A stretch of 64,000 nucleotides of DNA from an uncultured Lachnospiraceae bacterium (lineage in GTDB: Bacteria; Bacillota; Clostridia; Lachnospirales; Lachnospiraceae): assembly GCA_947586255.1 (NCBI GenBank), contig CANPXP010000006.1, forward strand, positions 1-64,000. Direction: 5' to 3'. The notes under the pieces were generated by a model. The model was given only the letters and a program-made list of their open reading frames with translations, searched no databases and was not told where the DNA came from. Made by a program: the position numbers and the translations under genes. Below are positions 34,023 through 43,685 of the stretch, in pieces; position 1 is the first letter of the stretch, and every line of letters starts with the position of its first letter.

Positions 34023-35054
34023 CTACTGTTCGCTCTGATATCTGCGCCTGAGCTGTCCGCAGGCGCCGTCGATATCTCTGCCCATCTCTCTTCTGACCGT
34101 CACGTTAATTCCTCTGTTCTGAAGCTTCCTCTGAAAAGCCTCCACCGCCCGTCTCTCGGACTGCACGTAGTCCCGCTCTCTGATCGGATTCACGGGAATC
34201 AGGTTCACATGACAGTTGCGGTGCCCGATGAGGGAAGTCAAAAGCGCGGCGTCCTCCTCCGAATCGTTGACGCCCCGCACCAGACTGTACTCAAAGGTGA
34301 TCCTTCTGCCCGTCTGCTCGAAATAATACGCGCACGCATCGATCAGCTCCCGCAGGGAATATCTCTCCGCAACCGGCATCAGCTCTTTTCGCTTTGCGTC
34401 CGTCGCCGCGTGGAGAGACAGCGCCAGCGTGATCTGCAGCTTCTCCTCCGCCAGCTGCCGCATACGGGGAACCAGCCCGCAGGTGGACACCGTGACGTTT
34501 CTCTGACTGATATGCAGCCCGTTTTCATCCGTGAGCAGCTCGATGAAACGCAGCAGATTGTCGTAGTTGTCCAACGGCTCTCCGCTCCCCATGACCACCA
34601 CGTTGGAGACGCGCTCTCCCGTGTGGCGCATGACGGCGTACACCTGCTCCAGCATCTCCGACGGCAGAAGGTTCCGCTCCAGACCATCCAGCGTGGAGGC
34701 GCAGAACTTACAGCCCATGCGGCAGCCAACCTGGGAGGAGACACAGACGCAGTTGCCGTGCCTGTAGCGCATCAGAACGCTCTCCACCGTATTGCCGTCC
34801 GGCAGGCCGAAGAGATATTTCCTCGTGCCGTCGACGGCGGACTCCTGCACGCGCACCGCGTTCAGCACGGTGTAGTCATACCGCTCCGCGCATTTGGCCG
34901 CAAACGTTTTCGGGAGATTCGTCATCTCCTCATAACGGACGGCAAGTTTCCGATGCATCCACTCATACAGCTGTCCGGCGCGGAAGGGTTTCTCGCCCAT
35001 AGACTGCATCTCTTCGGCAAGTTCGTTCCGTGTGAGTGATTTGAGATCCGTCAT
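34023..35054 (-). CDS. rlmN: Dual-specificity RNA methyltransferase RlmN
   Basis: Radical-SAM enzyme that makes C2-methyladenosine at 23S A2503 and in tRNA A37. The 343 residues show GCRMGCKFCAS (cluster cysteines CxxxCxxC), GSGEPLDNYDN, and the C-terminal catalytic cysteine in DGACGQL. It starts within the last bases of rsmB (ATGA overlap), so both RNA modification genes are coupled. Confidence 0.97.
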   Translation of the reverse strand: MTDLKSLTRNELAEEMQSMGEKPFRAGQLYEWMHRKLAVRYEEMTNLPKTFAAKCAERYDYTVLNAVRVQESAVDGTRKYLFGLPDGNTVESVLMRYRHGNCVCVSSQVGCRMGCKFCASTLDGLERNLLPSEMLEQVYAVMRHTGERVSNVVVMGSGEPLDNYDNLLRFIELLTDENGLHISQRNVTVSTCGLVPRMRQLAEEKLQITLALSLHAATDAKRKELMPVAERYSLRELIDACAYYFEQTGRRITFEYSLVRGVNDSEEDAALLTSLIGHRNCHVNLIPVNPIRERDYVQSERRAVEAFQRKLQNRGINVTVRREMGRDIDGACGQLRRRYQSEQ

Positions 35055-36403
35055 ACCTGTCCTCTCCTGCGCAGCTTTGCGATAAAAAAGCCGTCCGTGC
35101 CGTGTATGCCCGGCAGAAGCTGCACGTATCCTCTGTCCGCCGTCTCCCCCAGGGCCTCCGACAGCTCCCGCGCCATGCTCACCGTCTCCAGGCCGAGCTC
35201 TTCACAGAGCCAACGGACCGTCTCCTCGTTCTCCGCCGGATTTAACGTGCACGTGCTGTACATCATTGTCCCCGACGGCTTCAGGTATGACACCACATTT
35301 CGCAGTATCTCCCTCTGCAACTCCTGCACTTCCCGCAGAGACTCCGGCGTCACGCGGTACTTGATATCCTGTTTCCGGCCGATCACACCGAGTCCCGAAC
35401 AGGGCACATCCGCGAGAAGCACATCCGCCCGCCCGATCAGTTCCTCATCGGAGACGCGGGCGTCGCGCACTCTGACGGACACATTCTCCATGTGCAGCCT
35501 GCGCATGTTCTCCTCTATTCTCCCGGTCTTGCGGGGCGTCAGATCACAGGCGATGACCCGCCCCGTTCCCGCCAGTCTGGAAGCCGCGTGCAGCGCCTTG
35601 CCGCCGGGGGAAGCGCAGACGTCGATCACCGTATCCCCGGCTTTGATTCCCGCCGCCTCGACCACCAGCATGGAGCTCACATCCTGCACCGCAAAGGCGC
35701 CCTCCGCATACCCCGCGAGACTGCGGATGCCCTCCGCGTTCTCCACAATCGCCGCGTAGGAGAGATACGGGCTTTTTCGCACGCTGACTCCCTGCCCGCG
35801 CCACGCCTCCATCAGACGCTCCCGCTGCGCTTCGCCGACCGCGTCCTGAAACCGGATGCCGACCGCACCGCTCTGCAGATAGGCCTTCAGTATCTCCTCG
35901 CACCGCTCCTCCCCATAGGCGCCGCAGAAATGATCCACCAGCCACGGCGGCATGGAATAGCACACCGACAGATATTCCCGATACGCCGTCCGTCTGTCGG
36001 GATAATCGATCTGCTCCCGGCCTCTTGCCACCGCGCGCAGCACGCCGTTGACATAGCCCTGCAGAGACTGAAAATGCCGCTTTTTCGCCAATTTCACCGC
36101 CTCGTTGCAGACCGCCGCGTCAGGGATATTGTCCATGAAGAGGATCTGGTAACAGCTCATGCGAAGCAGCTCGCGGATAAGCGGCTTCATCTTCTCAACA
36201 GGCACTTTGGAAAACTGTCCGAGCACGTAGTCGATCTGAATCCTTCTCTCGATGGTTCCCGCCGCGACCCGCTTGAGAAACGCCTTCTCCCTGCCGTCCA
36301 GATAGTCGTACTTCTCCAGAACGGCGGCGATCAGGACGCTGCTGTATTCCTTTCCCCTGGACAGTTCCAGCAGAATATCCAGAACAAGTTCCCTTACATT
36401 CAT
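35051..36403 (-). CDS. rsmB: 16S rRNA m5C967 methyltransferase RsmB
   Basis: The N-terminal third is a NusB-like RNA-binding domain (ARELVLDILLEL-type start, then DYVLGQFSK). The C-terminal two thirds form a SAM-dependent m5C methyltransferase with DVCASPGGKALHAA, the Pro-Cys motif in LADVPCSGLGVIGRK and the second cysteine in MYSTCTLNPAENE. Length is 450 residues, typical. Confidence 0.96.
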   Translation of the reverse strand: MNVRELVLDILLELSRGKEYSSVLIAAVLEKYDYLDGREKAFLKRVAAGTIERRIQIDYVLGQFSKVPVEKMKPLIRELLRMSCYQILFMDNIPDAAVCNEAVKLAKKRHFQSLQGYVNGVLRAVARGREQIDYPDRRTAYREYLSVCYSMPPWLVDHFCGAYGEERCEEILKAYLQSGAVGIRFQDAVGEAQRERLMEAWRGQGVSVRKSPYLSYAAIVENAEGIRSLAGYAEGAFAVQDVSSMLVVEAAGIKAGDTVIDVCASPGGKALHAASRLAGTGRVIACDLTPRKTGRIEENMRRLHMENVSVRVRDARVSDEELIGRADVLLADVPCSGLGVIGRKQDIKYRVTPESLREVQELQREILRNVVSYLKPSGTMMYSTCTLNPAENEETVRWLCEELGLETVSMARELSEALGETADRGYVQLLPGIHGTDGFFIAKLRRRGQV

Positions 36404-36457
36404 CTCTTCACCACATTCTCACCGCAGGACCCCGCCCTGCTGCCGCGTCTCTTCCTC

Positions 36458-37192
36458 TCAGTCGTCCCGCCGTCCTCTGCCTCCGAACAGCAGAATCAGC
36501 CTGAGAAGCTGCAGAATCGCCGTGGCGGCGGCAGCCACATAGGTGAGCGCGGCGGCGGACAATACCTTGCGGCAGCCCTTCACCTCGCTCTGCTCCATCA
36601 TGCCGTAGTCGCCCAGCATCGCGAGCGCCCTGGAGGAGGCGTTAAACTCCACGGGGAGCGTCACGATCTGGAAGAGCACCGACAGCGCGAAGACCCAGAT
36701 GCCGATCTGGATCAGCGTCTGGCTCATGCCGAGAAACACGCCCAGGAGAATGAGCGGCACCCCCGCCATCGAGCCGATATTGGCCGCCGGGACGAGCGCC
36801 GTACGGATGGTCAGCGGCGCATAGCCCCTGTGGTGCTGCAGCGCGTGCCCGCACTCGTGCGCCGCCACCCCGATGGCCGCCACGGAATCGGAGGCGTACA
36901 CCGTGTCCGACAGCCGAAGAACCTTGTTCGACGGGTCATAGTGATCGGTCAGGTTACCGCTCACGTGCTCGATGCGCACGTCATAAATCCCCGACATCTG
37001 CAGGATCCGCTGCGCCGCCTGCGCGCCCGTCATACCGCTTCTGCTCCTGACGCGGGAATACTTTCCGTAGGTGGAGCTGACGCGCGCCTGCGCCCAGATG
37101 CACAATACCGCTCCGATCAGCACCAGCAGATAAGTCGGATCAAAATAGAACGGATTGTGATACATACCGTAATAACCGCCATAGTAACCCAT
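36458..37192 (-). CDS. Membrane zinc metallopeptidase (YugP family)
   Basis: The 244-residue protein starts with a Tyr/Gly-rich segment, has a membrane helix (TYLLVLIGAVLCIWAQ), the metallopeptidase motif GVAAHECGHALQHH near residue 112 and several further hydrophobic segments. This is the YugP-like Zn peptidase family (Zn_peptidase_2), whose substrate is unknown to me. In Clostridia it commonly lies between fmt and rsmB, as here. Confidence 0.93.
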   Translation of the reverse strand: MGYYGGYYGMYHNPFYFDPTYLLVLIGAVLCIWAQARVSSTYGKYSRVRSRSGMTGAQAAQRILQMSGIYDVRIEHVSGNLTDHYDPSNKVLRLSDTVYASDSVAAIGVAAHECGHALQHHRGYAPLTIRTALVPAANIGSMAGVPLILLGVFLGMSQTLIQIGIWVFALSVLFQIVTLPVEFNASSRALAMLGDYGMMEQSEVKGCRKVLSAAALTYVAAAATAILQLLRLILLFGGRGRRDD

Positions 37193-37238
37193 ACTTCTTT
37201 CCCTCCAATTCCGGGTATTTCCCTCTTATCCTTTTCTC

Positions 37239-38201
37239 TTACGCGCCCAGACGCTCCCCCGCGGTCATCGGATAGCCGCGCAGAAAGTCCCGCGCCGCCA
37301 TGCGCTTCTTTCCCTCCGGCTGCACGGCCAGGATTCTGAGAAAGCCGTCCCCCGCCCGCACATAGAAGGCGTCCCGCTCCACGAGAACCACCGTGCCCGG
37401 CTCCGCGCCTTTCAGCCAGTCCGCACCTTTGGCCTCCATCTGCTCCGCCGTCACCGGCTCCTCCTCCCAGATCTTGAGCATCCTGCCGCCGCGAACGGTG
37501 AAGGCGCCCGGCCAGGAGATCAGGCCGCGGATCAGGCGGTCCAGCGTGACGGCGTCCCGCTGCCAGTCGATCCTGCTCATGGTTTTCTGCAGCATCTTGG
37601 CGTAGGATGACGCGCTCTCATCCTGCTTCACCGGCGTCACCTCGCCCCGCTCGATCGCGGTAAGCGCCTCCACGATCAGTCCTGCCCCGGCCGCAGCCAG
37701 CTTGTCATGCAGACTGTCGCCCGTGTCCCGCGCGTCGATCGGCACCTCCGTCTTCATGAGCATGTCTCCCGTATCGATTCCCCGGTCCATCTGCATGATA
37801 GTGACGCCGCTCACCTTCTCGCCGTCTATGATAGCCCTCTGGATCGGCCCCGCTCCTCTGTACTTCGGCAGCAGAGAGGCGTGAATGTTCACACAGCCGT
37901 ACCGCGGCATCTCCAGAATCTCCTCCGTCAGAATCTGTCCGAAGGCAGCCACCACGAAAATATCCGCCCCGTAAGCGCGCAGCGTCTCCACAGCCTCGGG
38001 CTCCCGGATCTTCACAGGCTGGAACACCGGTATGCCATGCGCGACGGCGCAGGCCTTCACCGGCGTCATCTGCAGCTTCTTGCCTCTCCCCTGCGGCTTA
38101 TCCGGCTGCGTCACCACGGCCGCCACCTCGTGCCCCGCGTCTATGATCGCCCGCAGCGCGCTGACCGCGAAATCGGGCGTCCCCATAAATACAATTCTCA
38201 T
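37239..38201 (-). CDS. fmt: Methionyl-tRNA formyltransferase
   Basis: Formylates initiator Met-tRNA. The 320 residues show the opening MRIVFMGTPDFAV, the formyl-folate motif NIHASLLPKYRGAGPIQRAI, MDRGIDTGDML and a C-terminal tRNA-binding domain. GGAGG precedes the ATG. It lies directly downstream of def, its functional partner. Confidence 0.97.
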   Translation of the reverse strand: MRIVFMGTPDFAVSALRAIIDAGHEVAAVVTQPDKPQGRGKKLQMTPVKACAVAHGIPVFQPVKIREPEAVETLRAYGADIFVVAAFGQILTEEILEMPRYGCVNIHASLLPKYRGAGPIQRAIIDGEKVSGVTIMQMDRGIDTGDMLMKTEVPIDARDTGDSLHDKLAAAGAGLIVEALTAIERGEVTPVKQDESASSYAKMLQKTMSRIDWQRDAVTLDRLIRGLISWPGAFTVRGGRMLKIWEEEPVTAEQMEAKGADWLKGAEPGTVVLVERDAFYVRAGDGFLRILAVQPEGKKRMAARDFLRGYPMTAGERLGA

Positions 38202-38228
38202 ACTTTCCTCCGTCCCGCAGCGTTTCCG

Positions 38229-38714
38229 CTACGCTTCCTCCGACTCCGCCAAATCCGCCGTGTTCACCAGCGGACCGTCCACCTTCTCCACATACAGATG
38301 GCCGTCCAGATGCTCCAGCTCGTGGCAGAGCGCTCTCGCCAGAAGCTCCGTTCCCTCCAGCTCAAAGGGCTGCAGGTTTTCGTCGTAGGCAAGCACCTTG
38401 ACGTAGTTGGGCCGTGTCACCATGCCGCTCTTGCCCGGCACGCTCAGGCAGCCCTCATACCCCGTCTGTTCTCCGCTCGTCTCCATGATCTTCGGGTTGA
38501 TGAGCAGCATCGGATCTTCACCGGTGACATCGATCACGACGATGCGCTTCAGAATGCCCACCTGCGGCGCGGCGAGTCCGACGCCCTGCGCCTCGTACAG
38601 CGTCTCAAACATATCGTCTATCAGCTCCTGGGTTCTCGGCGTGATCTCCTTCACTTCCTTGCACTTTTTTTCCAGAACCGGGTCTCCCATCTCTCTGATC
38701 TTTCTGATCGCCAT
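38229..38714 (-). CDS. def: Peptide deformylase
   Basis: Metalloenzyme that removes N-formyl groups from nascent proteins. All three motifs are present in its 161 residues: GVGLAAPQVG, EGCLSVPG (metal cysteine) and CHELEHLDGHL (HExxH metal histidines). It lies between priA and fmt. Confidence 0.97.
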   Translation of the reverse strand: MAIRKIREMGDPVLEKKCKEVKEITPRTQELIDDMFETLYEAQGVGLAAPQVGILKRIVVIDVTGEDPMLLINPKIMETSGEQTGYEGCLSVPGKSGMVTRPNYVKVLAYDENLQPFELEGTELLARALCHELEHLDGHLYVEKVDGPLVNTADLAESEEA

Positions 38715-38741
38715 ATCTGTCCTCTCCTTTTTCCCTCTCTG

Positions 38742-40988
38742 TTAATATGTATTCATCGGGTCGAAATCATACTGTACCGTCACGTTTTTTACCTCTTTTT
38801 CCCTGCAGAAAAGTTCCAGCGCATCCTTGATCTCCACCAGCGTCTCATAGTCCTCATGCTTCACATACAGCACATGCCGGTACAGATCGCTGATCTTGCC
38901 GATCGCCGCCCGGGCGGGGCCGATCACCTGCGGCGGCCTCTCTTTTTTGCACGCCTCCATGCGGCCGCGCGCCTGCTCCGCCAGCTGCGCGCACAGCTCT
39001 CTTCCCGCCTCCTCGTCGGCGGAGACCGCCAGCACCGCCAGCATGTGGGACGCGGGCGGATACTGCATCAGCTCCCGGTACAGGATCTCCTCCTCATAGA
39101 AGCCCCTGTAATCCTGCCGGGCCGCGTGCACAATGCTGTAGTGCTCCGGCTGGTAGGTCTGGATCACCACCTCGCCGGCCTTCCCGCCCCTGCCGGCCCG
39201 GCCCGCCGCCTGGGTCAGAAGCTGGAAGGTCCGCTCGCCCGCGCGGTAATCGTTTCGGTTTAACGACAGATCCGCCGCCAGGATTCCCACCAGGGTGACG
39301 TTCGGGAAGTCGTGCCCCTTGACGATCATCTGCGTACCCACCAGAATGTCCGCCTTCTCGTCCGCGAAGGCCGCCAGAATTTTCTCATAGCTGTCCCTGG
39401 TACGGGTGGTATCCGCATCCATGCGCAGCACCCGCGCCGCGGGGAACTCCCTGTGAAGAGCCTCCACGATCTGCTCCGTGCCCGCCTTAAATCCCAGCAG
39501 ATATTTGGAGCCGCAGGCCGGACAGTTCGCGGGACGCCTCTCCTCATAGCCGCAATAGTGGCATACCAGCATACCGTTTGTGTGCTCGGAGAGCGACACG
39601 TCGCAGTGAGGACACTTCATCACGTGTCCGCAGGCTCTGCAGGAGACAAAGCCCGCATAGCCCCGCCTGTTTAAGAACAGCATGGTCTGCTCGCCCGCAG
39701 CCAGTCTTCCTTCGATCAGCGTCCGCAGCATACCGCTGAACATGGAGCGGTTGCCCCGCCTCAGCTCTTCCCGCAGATCGACGATGTGCACATCCGGCAG
39801 CGTGCTGCCTCCGTGTCTGGCGTTCATCTCATACAGCCGGTACTCGCCCTTCCTCGCGCGGTAGTACGCCTCGAGAGAAGGCGTCGCCGAGCCGAGCACC
39901 ACGGCCGCCCCGTGCATGGACGCGATCTGTACGGCGGTCTCCCTGGCGTGGTATTTCGGCGCGTTTTCGCTCTTGTAGCTTCCCTCGTGCTCCTCGTCCA
40001 CCACAATGACCCCCAGTGCCGGGAAAGGTGTAAAAAGCGCCGAGCGCGGACCGATGATCACATCGATGTCGCCCGCCGCCGCCCGCCGCATCTGATCGTA
40101 CTTCTCCCCCTGGGACAGGGTGGAGTTCATCACGGATACCCTGTCGCCGAACCGCCTGTAGAAGCGAAGCAGCGTCTGGTAGGTGAGAGCGATCTCCGGA
40201 ATCAGCACAATGGCCTGTTTTCCCAGGGCGATCATCTGCTCGATAACGCCCAGGTACACCTCCGTCTTGCCGCTGCCGGTGACACCGTGCAGAAGATAGA
40301 TCTGCGGCTTTCCCGCCCGATAATCGCGCAGGACGTCCTCGATGACGGTGCGCTGCGCCTCGCTCAGTGTAAGCTTCTTCTCCTCCCCCGCCATGGGCTT
40401 CACGGGATTCCTGTAGATGCTCTCCGACTCGATCCGCAGAAAGCCCTGCTTCTCCAGCGCCTGCAATGTCGCCGGCGCCACATTCAGCTTGCGGCGGATC
40501 AGCTCATAGGGAAGCGTTCCGTCCTCCGCCAGCGCCCGCAGCACCCGCGCCTTCGCCGTCTGGCGCTTCTCCTCGCACTCCCCGGCAGCCCTGCGCAGCC
40601 CGTCCACCGCGAGACTGGCGGTGACTTTCTTCTGCTCCAGCTGGCGCAGCTTCTGTTTCACCGGCAGAACGGTCTTGAGCGCCGCGATCATGGTAGAACC
40701 GTACTGCCGCTTCAGCCACCAGGCGATCTGAATCTGCCTGCTCTGCACCGTGACGCCCTTAACGTCCACCGAGGCGATATCCTTGATTCTCTCCACCGGA
40801 TATGCCGGCCGGTCCGAAATGTCCACCACGTACCCGATCTTGTCCCGGTTGCCGTTTCCGAAGGGCACATGCACGCGCACGCCCGGATATATATCTTCGG
40901 AAAGCTCCTGCGGAATTCTGTACTGAAACGGCCGGTCCACCTTCTCATGAGAAATATCCACGATGATATCCGCATATCTCTCCGCCAT
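38742..40988 (-). CDS. priA: Primosomal helicase PriA
   Basis: 3'-5' DNA helicase that restarts replication forks. The 748 residues contain the DNA-binding N-terminal domain (VHVPFGNGNRDKIGYV), Walker A GVTGSGKTEVYL, the DEEH box (VVDEEHEGSYK), a zinc-binding region with paired CxxC motifs (CRACGHVMKCPHCDVSL, CHYCGYEERRPANCPACGS) and helicase motifs V-VI (QAAGRAGRGG). It lies seven bases after murE. Confidence 0.97.
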   Translation of the reverse strand: MAERYADIIVDISHEKVDRPFQYRIPQELSEDIYPGVRVHVPFGNGNRDKIGYVVDISDRPAYPVERIKDIASVDVKGVTVQSRQIQIAWWLKRQYGSTMIAALKTVLPVKQKLRQLEQKKVTASLAVDGLRRAAGECEEKRQTAKARVLRALAEDGTLPYELIRRKLNVAPATLQALEKQGFLRIESESIYRNPVKPMAGEEKKLTLSEAQRTVIEDVLRDYRAGKPQIYLLHGVTGSGKTEVYLGVIEQMIALGKQAIVLIPEIALTYQTLLRFYRRFGDRVSVMNSTLSQGEKYDQMRRAAAGDIDVIIGPRSALFTPFPALGVIVVDEEHEGSYKSENAPKYHARETAVQIASMHGAAVVLGSATPSLEAYYRARKGEYRLYEMNARHGGSTLPDVHIVDLREELRRGNRSMFSGMLRTLIEGRLAAGEQTMLFLNRRGYAGFVSCRACGHVMKCPHCDVSLSEHTNGMLVCHYCGYEERRPANCPACGSKYLLGFKAGTEQIVEALHREFPAARVLRMDADTTRTRDSYEKILAAFADEKADILVGTQMIVKGHDFPNVTLVGILAADLSLNRNDYRAGERTFQLLTQAAGRAGRGGKAGEVVIQTYQPEHYSIVHAARQDYRGFYEEEILYRELMQYPPASHMLAVLAVSADEEAGRELCAQLAEQARGRMEACKKERPPQVIGPARAAIGKISDLYRHVLYVKHEDYETLVEIKDALELFCREKEVKNVTVQYDFDPMNTY

Positions 40989-40995
40989 GCCGTCT

Positions 40996-42465
40996 CTACC
41001 TTCCTTCCAGAATCTCCCGGATCAGCTCTCTCTCGTCCATCGGATACTTCACGCCGTTGATCTCCTGATAGTCTTCATGCCCCTTGCCGGCCAGCACGAT
41101 GATATCTCCCGGCTCCCCGTGGGCAATGGCATAGGCGATAGCTTCCTTCCTGTCGCAGATCTCCACGTATCTACCGTCCGTCCTGCCGATGCCGATCTTG
41201 ATGTCGTCTATGATCGCCTGGGGCTCTTCGGTGCGCGGATTGTCGGATGTGATGATCGTGAAATCCGCCAGTCTGCCGCTCACCTCTCCCATCTCGTACC
41301 TTCTGGATTTCGCGCGGTTGCCGCCGCAGCCGAAGAGACATACCAGGCTGTGGGGCCGGTACTCCCGCAGGGTGGTGAGCAGACTTTTCAGGGCCATCGC
41401 GTTGTGGGCGTAATCGATCAACAGCGTGAACTCGTCGGACACCTTCACGGGCTCGATCCTGCCCTTCACTCTGGCGGCGAGAAGCGCCGCCTTTACATCC
41501 TCTCCGCCGACGCCGAAATGCCTGCAGATGGCGATCGCCGTCAGCGCATTGTAGACGCTGAATTTGCCGGGCGTCGCGATCTGCACATGCATGTTCACAA
41601 GCCCCGTCACGTCGAAGGCCATGCCGAGGCTGCCCGCCTCCCGCAGAAAGGTGATATTCTCCGCCCGCAGATCCGCCGCCGTGTCGATGCCGTAAGTCTC
41701 CAGCTCACAGGTGTGTCCCTCCGTGACCGCCTCCCAGTGCGCGTCGTCATGGTTGACAATGCCGACCAGACACTGTCTGAAAAGCAGGCTCTTGCAGTGC
41801 AGATAATCGTCGAAATCCCTGTGTTCGCCCTTGCCGATGTGATCCGGCTCCAGATTGGTGAAGATGCCGTAATCGAAGACAAACCCCTGGGTCCTGTGAA
41901 GCATCAGCCCTTGGGAGGACACCTCCATCACCACCGTATCGCAGCCGGCGTCCGCCATCTGCCTGAAATATTTCTGAACCAGATAGGACTCCGGCGTGGT
42001 GTGGTCCGCATGGATATGCACATCGCCGATGATGATCTCGATCGTGCCGATCAGACCGACCTTATGCCCGGCGTGCTCCAGAATCGATTTCACGAGGTAG
42101 GTCGTGGTCGTCTTGCCCTTCGTGCCCGTGATACCGATGATCTTCATCTCCCGGGCCGGATTGCCGAAGAAGTTCGCCGACAGAAAAGCCATCGCATAGT
42201 GCGCGTCCGGCACTCTGAGCACCGTCACCCCGTCCGTCTCGGGCAGTTCTGTGTCCCGCTCCTCCACAATCACGGACGCTCCCGCCCTGACCGCGTCCGC
42301 CGCGAAGGCATGGCCGTCCGTCACCGCGCCCGGTATGCAGATGAACATACAGCCCGGCACGACCTTTCTGGAATCGTACACAATATCCGTGATTTCTCTG
42401 TCCAGCGTCCCCCGGACACACTCGTAATCCACTTGTTCCAACAAATTTCTCAGCGCTGCCATCAT
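40996..42465 (-). CDS. murE: UDP-MurNAc-tripeptide synthetase (MurE)
   Basis: Adds the third amino acid to the peptidoglycan stem peptide. The 489 residues have the Mur-ligase P-loop GITGTKGKTTTTYL, the MEVSSQGL segment, and SDNPRTEEP; the DNPR form is associated with meso-diaminopimelate as substrate. The gene is outside the dcw cluster, heading a block with priA, def and fmt, and is the missing member between spoVD and mraY. It has its own promoter. Confidence 0.95.
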   Translation of the reverse strand: MMAALRNLLEQVDYECVRGTLDREITDIVYDSRKVVPGCMFICIPGAVTDGHAFAADAVRAGASVIVEERDTELPETDGVTVLRVPDAHYAMAFLSANFFGNPAREMKIIGITGTKGKTTTTYLVKSILEHAGHKVGLIGTIEIIIGDVHIHADHTTPESYLVQKYFRQMADAGCDTVVMEVSSQGLMLHRTQGFVFDYGIFTNLEPDHIGKGEHRDFDDYLHCKSLLFRQCLVGIVNHDDAHWEAVTEGHTCELETYGIDTAADLRAENITFLREAGSLGMAFDVTGLVNMHVQIATPGKFSVYNALTAIAICRHFGVGGEDVKAALLAARVKGRIEPVKVSDEFTLLIDYAHNAMALKSLLTTLREYRPHSLVCLFGCGGNRAKSRRYEMGEVSGRLADFTIITSDNPRTEEPQAIIDDIKIGIGRTDGRYVEICDRKEAIAYAIAHGEPGDIIVLAGKGHEDYQEINGVKYPMDERELIREILEGR

Positions 42466-42509
42466 TACCCCCTGCGATTTCTTTTCGACGACCTCTCTTA
42501 TCTGTGATT

Positions 42510-42538
42510 ACCATAGCACGAAAGCCGCCGTTTTTCAA
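42510..42538 (-). promoter_or_regulatory. Promoter of the murE-priA-def-fmt block
   Basis: On the minus strand TTGAAA (42533-42538), a 17-base spacer and TATGGT (42510-42515), about 45 bases before murE. The AT-rich gap further upstream (to 42700) holds no gene I can support. Confidence 0.65.
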
Positions 42539-42704
42539 CTTGTGCGGTACTTTTGTACTATATTTCAGGCCGTTTTCACAAGTTGTTCAAGATTATTTTA
42601 TAAATATTAAAGAAAGTAAACACATTTTGGACACAATTTACTTTTAAAGTAAAAATCAAGATAGTTGAATGCTCACTATCTCCCCCCCCTCATAAGAAAT
42701 GCAG

Positions 42705-42731
42705 AAAAGTCCGGGTTGACCGGGCTTTTTT
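42705..42731 (-). terminator. Terminator after the PfkB-type kinase gene
   Basis: A 10-bp stem (42705-42714 with 42720-42729, one G-U pair, five-base loop) starts nine bases past the kinase stop. T residues follow on both strands, so it could work in either direction; the only gene entering it is the minus-strand kinase. Confidence 0.8.
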
Positions 42732-42739
42732 GTATGTCT

Positions 42740-43684
42740 CTATCTGCCGTCCGGCTTCTCCACCACTATTCTATTCATCAGTTCTTCCGCAGTTTCCATC
42801 GGTATGCTCGCGCTCTCGCCCGTGGTGGCATTGGCCGCCGCGATGGCACAGGCGCGCTTAAGCGCCTCCTCATCCCCTTCACCCATCATGTAAGACATGG
42901 CGTAGGAAGCCACCACGCTGTCGCCGCAGCCTACCGTATTGACGGGCGATATCCCCCGCACATTGGCGTACAGCACTCCTTCCCCGGTGACGCTCATCAG
43001 TCCCTTTGCTCCCATGGAGACGATCACCCGGCCGATCCCCCTGCCGAGCAGGAAACGCGCCGCCTCCGCCAGCCCTTCCCTGTCGGCGATCCTGTGGCCG
43101 ATCACGTACTCCAGCTCTTTCCAGTTGGGTTTGATCAGCTGCGGTTTCTCCTGTATGCCGAAGCGCAGTCCCTCCCCGCTGGAATCCAGCCACACCGGAA
43201 CGCCCGCGCGCCGTGCGCGCACGATCAGTTCCGCGTAGATATCGTCGCCGATCCCCCGCGCAGCCGACCCCGACAGAATCGCCAGCCCGCACTCCGCAAG
43301 CAGCTCGTCGTACCGCACAAGAAACGCATCCTTCTCCCGGGCGCTGACGACGGGCCCCGGCTCCAGAATTTCCGTGACGTAGCCGTCGTCCCCCAGAATG
43401 TTCATATTGCTCCGGGTCTCGCCCTCCACATGGACGAAGCGGCACTGCGCGCCGCGCTTTGTGAGCTCCTCCTCGATGAATTTTCCGCTGTAACCGCCCA
43501 GAAAGCCCGTGGCCGCGACCTCGTACCCGTACTGTCTGAGTATCTTCGTCACGTTGACGCCCTTGCCGCCCGCAATCTTCGTGACGGTGCGCATCCTGTT
43601 CACATGGCCGACCATAACTCCCTGCGCCGTGTAAGTCTTGTCCACCGCCGGATTCAGCGTGACGGTCACTATTTTCTGCATCAT
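42740..43684 (-). CDS. PfkB-family sugar kinase, 1-phosphofructokinase type
   Basis: The 314-residue protein starts MMQKIVTVTLNPAVDKT, has the substrate-binding GGKGVNVTKIL and the ATP/catalytic segment NTVGCGDSVVASYA, where the usual second glycine-alanine is replaced by cysteine-glycine. This pattern fits 1-phosphofructokinase or tagatose-6-phosphate kinase (1-PFK subfamily). No PTS or DeoR gene is adjacent, so the true substrate is uncertain. AGGAG six bases before ATG 43684 fixes the start; the upstream open frame belongs to the recJ overlap region. It starts one base after the recJ stop. Confidence 0.85.
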   Translation of the reverse strand: MMQKIVTVTLNPAVDKTYTAQGVMVGHVNRMRTVTKIAGGKGVNVTKILRQYGYEVAATGFLGGYSGKFIEEELTKRGAQCRFVHVEGETRSNMNILGDDGYVTEILEPGPVVSAREKDAFLVRYDELLAECGLAILSGSAARGIGDDIYAELIVRARRAGVPVWLDSSGEGLRFGIQEKPQLIKPNWKELEYVIGHRIADREGLAEAARFLLGRGIGRVIVSMGAKGLMSVTGEGVLYANVRGISPVNTVGCGDSVVASYAMSYMMGEGDEEALKRACAIAAANATTGESASIPMETAEELMNRIVVEKPDGR

Positions 43685-43685
43685 T

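Noticed and set aside
42540-42704. A small RNA or gene in the AT-rich gap before murE
   Set aside because: No open frame with a ribosome site and no recognised RNA structure; only the murE promoter could be supported.
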